58,752 nucleotides of DNA, from positions 1-58,752 of the forward strand of contig JACPQR010000004.1 of assembly GCA_016190375.1 (NCBI GenBank). The letters run 5' to 3'. A program made the translations under genes and the position numbers. The notes below the pieces were generated by a model that was not told the DNA's origin, did not search any database, and saw only the letters and a list, made by a program, of their open reading frames with translations. Source of the stretch: Deltaproteobacteria bacterium. GTDB lineage: Bacteria; Myxococcota_A; Polyangia; JACPQR01. Positions 29,310 to 37,565 of this stretch are shown piece after piece; positions within the stretch are counted from its first letter, which is position 1; each line of letters starts with the position of its first letter.

Positions 29310-30970
29310 AGCGAAGCTTCATGGCGCTCGCCCTCCTTTCCGGCTGCAGCCGCGACGTCGGCACGGTGCTCCTCACGCTGGTCACGTCGCCGAACGTGGA
29401 GGAGAATCCGCTGCCGGCCGACCAGGACCTCACCATCGAGGTGCGCGTCGAGGGACCGGGGACGGGCGTCCGACGGGCCAGCGCGCCCTACGTCCCGGGC
29501 GAGACCCGGATCGACGTCCCTGACGTGACGGTCGGGGAGGATCGCGTCTTCACGGTCACCGTGCGCCTCGCCTCCGGCGCGGTGCTCGCGCGGGGCCGTT
29601 CGCTCCCGGTCTCGCTCGACGGAGACGACGCCGTCCAGCTCTACCTCTCGCGCGTGAACCGCGGGTCGCAGGCGTACAGCCCGATCGCGGGCGCGACCGG
29701 GCTCAGGGCCCCCCGCTTCAGGCACGTGGCGCTCCCGCTGCCGGACGGAAGGGTCCTCGTGGCCGGCGGCGCTCGGGCGATCATCGACGGATCGTCGACG
29801 AAGGGCGGGGATCCGGCGGACTTCGCGGAGATCTTCGACCCGACGCGAGGCCAGATCGTGACGGACCAGCCCGACTGCGTGGCCGGTCTCGATCAGTCGA
29901 GGTGCCTGTTCGTTCCCAGGATCGGTCCGGTCTCCGCCCTCGACTCCGATGGCGCGCCACTGCTGGCCGGCGGCGAGGCAGTGAACGGCCCGTCGCCCGA
30001 GGGCGAGCGCTTCTCGGAGGGCCGCTTCGTGCCGGCAGGGGCGCTGTCGGCGCCACGTTCGTGGGCGGCGGGCTTCGGTACGCCTTCGGGGGTAGTCGTG
30101 GCGGGAGGCCTGCAGATCGAGGGCGAGACGCTCGTGCCCTCGGGCACGGCGGAGGTCGTGTCGTTCGGGGATCGCAGGACGGCTGGCTCGCTCTCGGTTG
30201 CGAGATGGGCCGCGGCGGCGGCAGCGCTCGCGGACGGGCGGGGCATCGTCGCTGGCGGATTCGTGGACATCGTGGAGCCCTCGAGATCCTGCGCGGACGA
30301 GGACGACCCCGATGCGTTCTGCCGGCTGGGGTTCCTGAGCGCCACGCCCTGCGACACGGAGAGCGGGCTCTGCCGCGGCGATCGAGCGGGCAACGTCACC
30401 GACGCCCTCGACCTCTTCGACCCCGCGGCGGGATCCTTTCGACCGGTTGAAGACGGCCTGGTGGTGGCCCGGGCCCAGGCGAGCGTCACGGCGCTGCCGG
30501 ACGGACGCTTCGTGATCGCCGGAGGGCTCGTCGACGTGAACCCCAACCCCGACGGAGCGCAGAACCTCCCCACGGCAAGCATCGAGGTCTACGACCCCGA
30601 GCTGGACCTCTCCTGCGAGGTTGGGAACCTGGGCCACCCGAGGTGGCTTCACGCGGCGGTGGCGCTGGGCCGTTCGCCCCAGGACGCCCGCGTGGCGATC
30701 TTCGGAGGCTTCGCGGCCTCGGGCCTCGAGGCGCTCGACACGGTCGAGATCGTCGATCTTCGAAACGTCGAGGTCACGTCGGGCTGCGAGGGCTCGCTCA
30801 CCCGCGCGACGGAGGTCCCTGGCCTTCGGCTGCGACGGCCCCGTGCGGGCCACACTGCCACGATGATGGCAAACGGCGCGATCCTCGTCGCGGGGGGCAC
30901 GACCGGTGCGGACCCGGAGATCGGGACGCTCGAGGTCTCGGACCTCCTCGAGGTGTTCTGGGTGGAGTGA
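29306..30970 (+). CDS. Kelch-repeat lipoprotein
   Basis: 554 aa. Short lipoprotein signal MKRSFMALALLSGC (C14). After an Ig-like segment of about 110 residues there are six kelch-type blades with the recurrent RxxxxxxxLPDGRVLVAGG pattern (HVALPLPDGRVLVAGGA, VTALPDGRFVIAGG, ATMMANGAILVAGG among them), forming a beta-propeller. Start overlaps the upstream stop (ATGA), so the two plus-strand genes are co-translated. Ends 10 bp from the convergent 30981 gene. Likely surface or periplasmic binding protein. Confidence 0.85.
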   Translation: MKRSFMALALLSGCSRDVGTVLLTLVTSPNVEENPLPADQDLTIEVRVEGPGTGVRRASAPYVPGETRIDVPDVTVGEDRVFTVTVRLASGAVLARGRSLPVSLDGDDAVQLYLSRVNRGSQAYSPIAGATGLRAPRFRHVALPLPDGRVLVAGGARAIIDGSSTKGGDPADFAEIFDPTRGQIVTDQPDCVAGLDQSRCLFVPRIGPVSALDSDGAPLLAGGEAVNGPSPEGERFSEGRFVPAGALSAPRSWAAGFGTPSGVVVAGGLQIEGETLVPSGTAEVVSFGDRRTAGSLSVARWAAAAAALADGRGIVAGGFVDIVEPSRSCADEDDPDAFCRLGFLSATPCDTESGLCRGDRAGNVTDALDLFDPAAGSFRPVEDGLVVARAQASVTALPDGRFVIAGGLVDVNPNPDGAQNLPTASIEVYDPELDLSCEVGNLGHPRWLHAAVALGRSPQDARVAIFGGFAASGLEALDTVEIVDLRNVEVTSGCEGSLTRATEVPGLRLRRPRAGHTATMMANGAILVAGGTTGADPEIGTLEVSDLLEVFWVE

Positions 30971-30980
30971 CCGCGGTCTC

Positions 30981-32402
30981 TCAGCGGCGGCGTCGCCTCA
31001 GGACGAGCCATGGCAGGCCTGCGGCGACCAACGCTGCCTCGCCCGACCCGCTGCTCCGGGCGCAGCAGCCGACCGAGCCTTGCGCGTCTGGAGCCGTGCC
31101 CGCGTCGGCGTCCGTGTCCGTGTCCGTGTCGCCGTCGGAGTCGACATCGCCGTCCGCGTCGGTGTCCACATCCGCGTCCGCGTCCGTGTCGGAGTCGGTG
31201 TCGGCGTCCGCGTCGGCGTCCGCGTCGGCGTCCGCGTCACCGTCGCCGCCGCAGTTCATGAGCATCCGCATCGTCGGGCCCCAGTCGGACGTGGCACCAT
31301 CGTCATCGACGTTCCGGACTCGCCACCACAGCTCCGGATCGCCGGCGCCGAGCTCGAGGTCGATGACGAGTGGGTCGTCGTCCATCCCTGCCGTGGGGAT
31401 GAACGCGACGAGATCGTCGAACTCGGGGTCGCGCGACACCTCGAAGCCGTAGGACATGGCGGAGTCGCCGGGCACGTCGAGCCCGCGGCTCACGGTGAGC
31501 TGAACGACCCCCGGCTCGACGCACGCGCCGTCCGCCGGGGAGATCGGCGTCGGCGGGCCGGGCGTCACGTTCAGCACGTGAACGATCGCCGAGTCGCGAC
31601 GCCTCCTGCCCGTCTCGTTCGTCACCGCGAGCTCCACCTCGTGGTCGAAGGGGCCGTCGAGGAGCGCCGCATCGAGCTCGGGGTCCTCCTCGTCCGAGTC
31701 GTCGAGCTCTCCGTCCCCGTCGAGGTCCCAGGCGAAGGTGACCGTCTCGCCGCCCGGGTCCGATCCCGAGCCGTCGAGCGCGACGGTCCCACCCTCGTCG
31801 ACCTCGTAGTCGCCACCGGCGTCCGCGGTCGGCATGTCGGCGCCGCCGCCGCCGACGGTCAGGTTGTCGATCACGAACGAGCCGCCCTGCGTCGCGACGC
31901 CGCCGGCCAGCCCGAAGTGGATGCTCCGGATCAGCTCGGGCGCCGTCACGGCCCAGAAGCTGGCGCCGGCGGGAAGCGCGACGTCCTCGGTGTCGTCGTC
32001 GGCGAAGGTGATGAACGCGTGGTACTCGATTCCCGCCTGGTTGACCGTGATGTCGACCCCGACGCCGTAGACGCCGTCATCGGTGCCGACCGAGGTCGTC
32101 AGGAAGGACAGGCGGAACGAGCCGTTGCAGCCCGCGCAGTAGGTGTCGTCGTTCTGGACGATGTTGAGGTTCTCGAAGCCGGTGGTCTCGTAGTCGGTCT
32201 CGCCGGTCACGTCGCTCATCACGTCGTTCGGCTGGATGAAGACGTAGGCGGCGTTCGAGTAGTCCTCCCTGACGATCCCGTCGAGCTCCGCCTCGAACGT
32301 GACGCGGTCGACGTAGTAGGTCGGCGAGGCCGCGAGGGCCCGCACCGGAACGAGCGTCGTCGCGAGACCGGTCAAGAACGACGCGAGAGGCAAGATCTTC
32401 AT
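30981..32402 (-). CDS. PKD-like surface protein with Asp-rich linker and MYXO-CTERM tail
   Basis: 473 aa. Sec signal MKILPLASFLTGLATTLVPV ending ALA. An N-terminal carbohydrate-binding-like beta domain (about 25-205) is followed by a PKD-type domain (ADAGGDYEVDEGGTVALDGS, about 215-300) and a fibronectin-like segment. Next is an Asp-rich linker of some 45 residues (DADAD/DTDSD) encoded by hexanucleotide repeats (about 31090-31250). The tail GCCARSSGSG plus a hydrophobic stretch and RRRRR is a MYXO-CTERM anchor. Start ATG follows the upstream stop by one base. Confidence 0.85.
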   Translation of the reverse strand: MKILPLASFLTGLATTLVPVRALAASPTYYVDRVTFEAELDGIVREDYSNAAYVFIQPNDVMSDVTGETDYETTGFENLNIVQNDDTYCAGCNGSFRLSFLTTSVGTDDGVYGVGVDITVNQAGIEYHAFITFADDDTEDVALPAGASFWAVTAPELIRSIHFGLAGGVATQGGSFVIDNLTVGGGGADMPTADAGGDYEVDEGGTVALDGSGSDPGGETVTFAWDLDGDGELDDSDEEDPELDAALLDGPFDHEVELAVTNETGRRRRDSAIVHVLNVTPGPPTPISPADGACVEPGVVQLTVSRGLDVPGDSAMSYGFEVSRDPEFDDLVAFIPTAGMDDDPLVIDLELGAGDPELWWRVRNVDDDGATSDWGPTMRMLMNCGGDGDADADADADADADTDSDTDADADVDTDADGDVDSDGDTDTDTDADAGTAPDAQGSVGCCARSSGSGEAALVAAGLPWLVLRRRRR

Positions 32403-32403
32403 C

Positions 32404-32898
32404 TCAGAGCTCCTCGTCCGCCACGACCTCGCAGCGGCCGCCGACGCATTCGGCGTGGCCTGCAAACGAGGCGCAGCCGGGGCAAGCGGGGTTCGGATCG
32501 GCGCAGTCTCGGCCCACGAAGTCGCCGGAGTGAGACGTCAGGACCGCGACCTCTTGCATGGCACAACATGGGTCGAGGTTCACCAGCGTGCAGTCCCCGG
32601 CGTCGTCGCAGGGCGCGATCTGTTCGCAGTCGAGGCCGAGGTCCTGCTCGACGATCCCGCAGCCGTTCACCGGCACCGGCCCCGCCGGCCCACCCTGGGC
32701 GCAGACACCATCGGCATCGCCATCCGCATCGGCGTCCGCGTCGCCGTCGGCATCCGCATCGGCGTCTGCGTCGGTGTCCGCGTCGGAGTCCGCATCACCG
32801 TCGGGAACCTCGTCATCCTCTCCGTGATTGCGAGCGCCACAGCCGGGCGCCGTCCAGCAGATCGCGCCCGCGAGTGTCAAGGCCAGCCGAACGCCCAT
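32404..32898 (-). CDS. Small Cys-rich putative lipoprotein with Asp-rich linker
   Basis: 164 aa with GGAGG before the ATG. N-terminal hydrophobic stretch ends WTAPGC, a weak lipobox with C20. A DADADADG-type linker (about residues 30-67) is followed by a Cys-rich domain with ten or more cysteines (CGIVEQDLGLDCEQIAPC, CTLVNLDPCC, CPGCASFAGHAEC), implying disulfides outside the cytoplasm. No family recognised. Operonic with 30981. Confidence 0.75.
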   Translation of the reverse strand: MGVRLALTLAGAICWTAPGCGARNHGEDDEVPDGDADSDADTDADADADADGDADADADGDADGVCAQGGPAGPVPVNGCGIVEQDLGLDCEQIAPCDDAGDCTLVNLDPCCAMQEVAVLTSHSGDFVGRDCADPNPACPGCASFAGHAECVGGRCEVVADEEL

Positions 32899-32978
32899 CG
32901 TCGCCTCCGGCCCGAGTGTGCCATGGCTCCAGGCAACGCGGGAGCCCGATGAAAGCCGCAAGGGCTGCCGCCGCCTCT

Positions 32979-33254
32979 TCACTCCGGGTTCGAGCAGTAG
33001 TGGCAGTAGCAAGGCCCGGGCTGGCAAAGACAGGACTGCAAGGATGGGCTCGGGCAATCGGCGGACCGGCGGCAGGTTGCGATGCAGTCACAGACTCCCG
33101 GCTCGTTCGAACAGGTGTCTGTGCCGCCCGCGTCCACACGGGCGTCAGCTTCCGCATCCCTCTCTGCCCCGTCGTCGATGCCGCTCCGCCCGCCGCTGCA
33201 GGCGTATGCGCTCACCAGGAACGCACTCAGGAGCGTTGGGAGGAGCGTTCGCAC
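32979..33254 (-). CDS. Small Cys-rich lipoprotein
   Basis: 91 aa. Signal peptide MRTLLPTLLSAFLVSAYAC with lipobox SAYAC (C19). After an Asp/Glu/Ala linker, the C-terminal half has nine cysteines in about 45 residues (CSNEPGVCDCIATC, CLCQPGPCYCHYC), a compact disulfide-knotted domain. Starts 5 bp after the 33259 gene ends, so probably in the same transcript. Function unknown. Confidence 0.75.
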   Translation of the reverse strand: MRTLLPTLLSAFLVSAYACSGGRSGIDDGAERDAEADARVDAGGTDTCSNEPGVCDCIATCRRSADCPSPSLQSCLCQPGPCYCHYCSNPE

Positions 33255-33258
33255 GGCA

Positions 33259-33996
33259 TCATCCGTGGTGGTGACCGCCAGCGTCGGGGCCGGTCCCGCG
33301 TGGGGGCATCGGCTGGAAGCCCACGAGGGACCAGCCGGCGCCGTCGCGGTTGCCGCCGTAGGAAGGCTCGGAGAGGTGGCCCTCGAGTACGAGCGAGACC
33401 ATCAGGACGAGGAATGCGCGGCCCTCGAAGAGGCCGCGGTCGGCCTCGCCGTCGAAGATGGCCCGGACGATGACCTCCTGCTCGGCGGCGGCGAGATCGA
33501 CGAAGCCCCTGCCGAGCCTCTCCTTCGAGAGGAAGTCGAAGGCCTTGACCGCGACCTTGAGACGCCGGGCCGCGGACTCGAACGCGGGCCGCTGCATCTC
33601 GCGGTCGATGAAGACCACCGCCCCGGTCTCCCGCGCGCCCGGATCCTCGTCGGCCGGGAGCAGCACGCCCGCGATTGCGTCGAGTGTACGGAACTCGTGC
33701 TCGTCGTAGGTGTGGAGCTCGGCGGGAATGGGCGCAGGACCGGCGCCCGCGTCCTCACGGCGCGAGGGCCGCTGCGGCCGATCCGGATCGTCCTCGCGCC
33801 GCGAGTACCAGAGGCCCACCGCGCCGGCGCCGACCGCCGAGGCGCTCACCACGGTCAGAAAGCGTCGCCGCGACGGCGGCGCCGGCGGCGGCTCCGCTGG
33901 TGGCGGGGACTCTACGGACGGCCGCTCCACGGGCGCGGGATCGCGCGCGGTGGCGGGCTTCGAGGTCGGTCTCGCGCTCTTTCTCTTCTTCGCCAT
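33259..33996 (-). CDS. Gluconate 2-dehydrogenase subunit 3-like protein, Tat signal
   Basis: 245 aa. A Pro-rich N-terminus leads to SRRRFLTVVSASAVGAGAVG, a twin-arginine signal (RRRFL) at about residue 42. The body (HTYDEHEFRTLDAIAGVLLP ... VFIDREM) fits the small subunit 3 family that escorts GMC-type dehydrogenases across the membrane. The start overlaps the stop of the GMC gene (TGATG), the usual pairing. C-terminal GGHHHG may bind metal; not family-defining. Confidence 0.85.
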   Translation of the reverse strand: MAKKRKSARPTSKPATARDPAPVERPSVESPPPAEPPPAPPSRRRFLTVVSASAVGAGAVGLWYSRREDDPDRPQRPSRREDAGAGPAPIPAELHTYDEHEFRTLDAIAGVLLPADEDPGARETGAVVFIDREMQRPAFESAARRLKVAVKAFDFLSKERLGRGFVDLAAAEQEVIVRAIFDGEADRGLFEGRAFLVLMVSLVLEGHLSEPSYGGNRDGAGWSLVGFQPMPPRGTGPDAGGHHHG

Positions 33997-35639
33997 CAGA
34001 GGTCTCCCGCCGACAGCGCCGCGACGACCGCATCGCCGACGCGGAGCGAGCCGGCCAGGATCGTCAGCGTGGGGGGAACGGCGCCGCTGGTCGGCCAGGT
34101 GCTCGCGTCCGAGACCCAGAGGTTCGGGACGTCGTGGGACCGGCAGGCCCGATCGACGACGGCCGTCCGCGGGTTCGTCCCCGAGCGGCAGGTCCCGTGG
34201 TGCAGGAACATCGTCTCCGAGTTGTCGAACTCGGTCATGATCGAATCCGGGCCCGCGGCCTCGAGGACCTGGCGTCCTTTCTGCATCGCGACGCGGAGCA
34301 TCTCGAAGTCGAGCGGATGGTGCTGCACCGCGATACGCGCGACCGGAAGGCCCCAGCGGTCCTTCATCTCGGGGTCGAGCGTGACGAATGTGCCGGGGCT
34401 CGGAAGGTACTCGCCGTAGACCTCGAAGAGGACTCCAACGGAGTCCCTCAGGCGCCGGCGGAGCTCGTCCTTCAAGGCCTTGCCCCACCTGAGACCTCCA
34501 CGCTCGTTCGCGATCCGCTCGGCGTTGCCGATGGGGTTCGCGTGGCGAAGGACGAAGTTCAGGGTCGCCCCCTTGCGGGCGCGCGCCCCGTCGGGCAGCA
34601 GGTAAAGGTCCTGGACGCTGCGGTCGACGAAGGGGTTGTTGACGAGCGACCGGGCGATCTCGGGCCTCCTCTTCGAGAACAGCGCCATCACCGAGCCGAA
34701 CGTCGAGAAGGTCAGGTGCTTTCCCACGCGCCCGCTCGAGTTCGCGACGCCTTCCGGCGCGCGCTCGGAGCGGCTCATCAGGAGCAGGCGCGCCGTCTCG
34801 ATCGACGAGCAGGCGAGGACCACCGCGCGGGAAGTGACCGTACGCTCCGTACCGCGATCGTCGATGTAGCGCACGCCGCTCACGCGGCGGCGTTCGTCGA
34901 GGTCGAGCGCCTTGACCATCGAGCCCGACCGGGTCTCGCAGCGGCCGGTCGCCTCCGCCCAGCGCAGGTAGGTGACGAGCGTCGAGCTCTTGGCCTCGAA
35001 CTCGCAGCCGTAGCTCCCGCAGAACTGGCAAAGCAGGCACGCTCGCCGCCCACGGTAGTCGCCCGAGAGGACGGCGCGCGGCGTGGGGAACGGATGCATG
35101 CCAACACGGCGGACCGCCTCCTCGATCCGCCGCGCGATCGGATGCACGGCAATCGGCGGTAGGGCGAACGGCGGCGCCGGCGGCTCGAACGGATTCTGGG
35201 CACGATCGCCGGAGACTCCGAGGTCCGACTCCACGCGGTCGTAATACGGGGCGAGGTCCTCGTAGCGGATCGGCCAGTCCTCGTGCTCGGCGCCGTCGAT
35301 CCTGCCCAGGAAGGACCTCAGACGGAAGTCCTCGGGGTGCAACCGGTAGAAGAACCCCGTCATGTGCACGGTTCCGCCGCCGACGCAGCAGGCGATCCAA
35401 GCCTCGTTCGTCCGGTCGAGCCCGCCGCCGTTGCGAATCACCGCGTGGGGCTCGTCCGCGGGGAAGGGGACGAAGGCGTCGCGCCGGGACATGCGGATCT
35501 CGTCGTGCACGAAGTCCGTCGTCGCGTAGCGCTTCCCCTTCTCGAGGACGACGACCCGGAGCCCCGCCTGCGCGGCGACGTTCGCCAGTGGCCCTCCGCC
35601 GGCCCCGCTGCCGATCACGCAGACGTCGAACTCGGGCAT
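33996..35639 (-). CDS. GMC-family oxidoreductase (gluconate/choline dehydrogenase-like)
   Basis: 547 aa. FAD-binding Rossmann motif GSGAGGGPLANVAAQAGLRV near residue 10, VGGGTVHMTGFFYRL and the C-terminal WVSDASTWPTSGAVPPTLTI with the family's conserved Asp-Ala-Ser and Pro residues. A C-x2-C-x2-C-x4-C cluster (CLLCQFCGSYGC) is present as in gluconate-dehydrogenase-type enzymes. It lacks its own signal and would be co-exported with the overlapping subunit-3 protein. Substrate unknown. No cytochrome subunit gene is seen nearby. Confidence 0.92.
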   Translation of the reverse strand: MPEFDVCVIGSGAGGGPLANVAAQAGLRVVVLEKGKRYATTDFVHDEIRMSRRDAFVPFPADEPHAVIRNGGGLDRTNEAWIACCVGGGTVHMTGFFYRLHPEDFRLRSFLGRIDGAEHEDWPIRYEDLAPYYDRVESDLGVSGDRAQNPFEPPAPPFALPPIAVHPIARRIEEAVRRVGMHPFPTPRAVLSGDYRGRRACLLCQFCGSYGCEFEAKSSTLVTYLRWAEATGRCETRSGSMVKALDLDERRRVSGVRYIDDRGTERTVTSRAVVLACSSIETARLLLMSRSERAPEGVANSSGRVGKHLTFSTFGSVMALFSKRRPEIARSLVNNPFVDRSVQDLYLLPDGARARKGATLNFVLRHANPIGNAERIANERGGLRWGKALKDELRRRLRDSVGVLFEVYGEYLPSPGTFVTLDPEMKDRWGLPVARIAVQHHPLDFEMLRVAMQKGRQVLEAAGPDSIMTEFDNSETMFLHHGTCRSGTNPRTAVVDRACRSHDVPNLWVSDASTWPTSGAVPPTLTILAGSLRVGDAVVAALSAGDL

Positions 35640-35643
35640 GTTC

Positions 35644-36168
35644 CTACTGCTGGCAGCCCTGCGCCGGGACCTCGTTGAGGTTGCACTCGCATCGCCAGCT
35701 CGACGACCACTCGCCGTCGTTGACGCAGCCGCAGATCGAGATCCTGAGCTGCGGATAGTCCGAGGCGTTCGAGGAGATGACCAGGTCGATCTGGTCGACC
35801 CCGACGGGCGCCGGCGTCGCGCCGCCGGGGAGGTAGTCGATGTGGAGGAAGATCTGGCCATGCCCCTCGATCGTCGCCGTCTGGGGCCGCTCGTCGCCCT
35901 CGAAGTAGGGCATGCCCTGGATCGCGCAGCGAACGTCGCCCTTGACCTCGATTCCGGTGATCTCGACGGTCTGGTTCCCGTCGTTGACGAGCTGCAGGTC
36001 GTAGAAGCAGGGCCTCTCGCCACCGCAGGGATCCTGCGGGTCGGGGTTGGCCGCGAAGGCGTTGAAGTTGATCGGGTTCTGGGTCGGGGCAATCTTCGGA
36101 GGAAGGTTCTCCTCCTCGCCGCCGCAGCCGGCGAAGAGCGCTGTCGCGAAGAAGAGGGTCTCCTTCAT
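35644..36168 (-). CDS. Lipoprotein with Ig-like (choice-of-anchor-type) domain
   Basis: 174 aa. Signal MKETLFFATALFAGC (C15). LQLVNDGNQTVEITGIEVKG and VDQIDLVISSNASDYPQLRI are beta-strands typical of an Ig-like domain found in outer-membrane lipoproteins. A Cys pair-rich end (CGCVND, CECNLNEVPAQGC) suggests disulfides. Start overlaps the stop of the sigma54 activator gene (ATGA) and the GMC gene follows after 4 bp. Confidence 0.75.
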   Translation of the reverse strand: MKETLFFATALFAGCGGEEENLPPKIAPTQNPINFNAFAANPDPQDPCGGERPCFYDLQLVNDGNQTVEITGIEVKGDVRCAIQGMPYFEGDERPQTATIEGHGQIFLHIDYLPGGATPAPVGVDQIDLVISSNASDYPQLRISICGCVNDGEWSSSWRCECNLNEVPAQGCQQ

Positions 36169-37565
36169 GTCGGCTCCTTTCCCGGCTCGCCACGCCCCGG
36201 GGTGCCCTGGCGTTCGAGCCCATGCTTGCGCAACAGGTCGTAGAAATACTTGCGGTCGAGCTTGGCATCGCGGGCCGCCTTGGCGATGTTCCAGCCCGAT
36301 CTCTCCAGCAGGCGCTCCAGGTACTGGCGCTCGAAGCGCTCGACGAGCTCCTCCTTGACCTCCTTGAAGGGCCGCTCGATGTCGACCTCCGCGGGTCCCG
36401 GGGGCGCCGAACGCGCCGGAGAAAACGACGGTCGCGCGGCCTCCAGGTTCCCGAGCGTGTCCGGTGGAAAGGCGCCAGCCCCGAGGTGGCGCAGTCGCTC
36501 GACGAAGTTGCGGAGCTCGCGGACGTTGCCAGGCCAGGGGTGTGCCTCGAGCTCGGCGCGCTGGTCGGCGGGCATCCGGTCCCAGGCGCTCTCGTCGCCG
36601 CCCAGGAAGCTCGCGACGAGAAGCGGCAGGTCGGCCACGCGCGCGCGCAGCGGCGGGATGGGGACGGTCATCACGGCGACCCGGAAGTACAGATCCTCTC
36701 GCATCTTGCCGGCGCCTACGAGCGCGCTCGGGTCGGCCTTCGTCGCGGCGATGACCCTGAGGTCGAGCCGCCGCGTGCGGCCGGAGCCGAGCCGCTGCAC
36801 TACCCGCTCCTCGAGGACACGAAGGAGCTTGGGCTGGAGATCGAGCGGGAGGTCGTCCACCTCGTCGAGGAACAGAGTCCCGCCGTCGGCTCGCTCGCAG
36901 GCTCCGGCGCGCGCCTCGAAGGCCCCCGTGAAGGCGCCCTTCTCGTTGCCGAAGAGCTCCGCCTCGATCAGAGTTCGCGCGACTGCAGCGCAATCGACGA
37001 CCACGAAAGGCTGCTTCGCCCGCGGGCTGTTCTCGTGGATGGCACGGGCCGTCGCGCCCTTTCCGCAGCCCGTCTCGCCGACGACCAGGACGGTGAGATC
37101 GGTGGGCGCGATGCGCTCCAGCATCGCGAACAGCGAGCGCATCGGAGGGCTCTTGCCGACGAGGGTGCCGAACCGCTCGACCGCGCCCGGCTCGACCGCG
37201 ACGCGTTCGAGCGTGAGCTCGACCAGGAGCGAGCACTCGCCGGCCTTCAGGCGAAGACCCGGACGCAGGTACGCCTCGCGCACCTGGGCGCCCTCGAGGA
37301 ACGTTCCGTTGGTCGATCCGAGATCCCGGACGAGGAAGCCCCCGTTGTCCTCGACGATCTCGAAGTGGGTTCGCGACACGGAAGGGTCCGGGAGCACCAC
37401 GTCGTTGTCGGGGCCTTTCCCGAACTGCAGGCGCGGCCGGTCGAGCGCGAAGCGCTCGCCCAGACGGGGGCCCTCGAGGACGACCAGATGGCACCGCCGC
37501 GCGACGAACGCCGCGCCCGCCGCGGAGCCAAGAACGTGGGTGGCGTCGACGTTCTCTCGCGTCAT
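36165..37565 (-). CDS. FHA-domain sigma54-dependent transcriptional activator
   Basis: 466 aa. N-terminal FHA domain (about 25-115, with SRTHFEIVEDN and DLGSTNGTF), which binds phospho-threonine; then the AAA+ domain with Walker A GETGCGKG (about 160), the sigma54 loop GAFTGA (about 210), Walker B GTLFLDEVDDL; and a C-terminal Fis-type helix-turn-helix (WNIAKAARDAKLDRKYFYDL). FHA instead of a receiver domain implies control by Ser/Thr kinases, of which one lies at 52433. Start overlaps the preceding TPR gene. Likely regulates this locus or motility/envelope genes. Confidence 0.93.
   Translation of the reverse strand: MTRENVDATHVLGSAAGAAFVARRCHLVVLEGPRLGERFALDRPRLQFGKGPDNDVVLPDPSVSRTHFEIVEDNGGFLVRDLGSTNGTFLEGAQVREAYLRPGLRLKAGECSLLVELTLERVAVEPGAVERFGTLVGKSPPMRSLFAMLERIAPTDLTVLVVGETGCGKGATARAIHENSPRAKQPFVVVDCAAVARTLIEAELFGNEKGAFTGAFEARAGACERADGGTLFLDEVDDLPLDLQPKLLRVLEERVVQRLGSGRTRRLDLRVIAATKADPSALVGAGKMREDLYFRVAVMTVPIPPLRARVADLPLLVASFLGGDESAWDRMPADQRAELEAHPWPGNVRELRNFVERLRHLGAGAFPPDTLGNLEAARPSFSPARSAPPGPAEVDIERPFKEVKEELVERFERQYLERLLERSGWNIAKAARDAKLDRKYFYDLLRKHGLERQGTPGRGEPGKEPT

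Noticed and set aside
31090..31250. Regular short repeats as a possible CRISPR array
   Set aside because: Hexanucleotide repeats inside a coding region encoding Asp-rich linker; no spacers or cas genes.
30906..33473. 855-aa plus-strand open frame
   Set aside because: Lies opposite clear minus-strand MYXO-CTERM and Cys-rich genes; low-complexity Arg/Val runs come from the complement of Asp-rich repeats.
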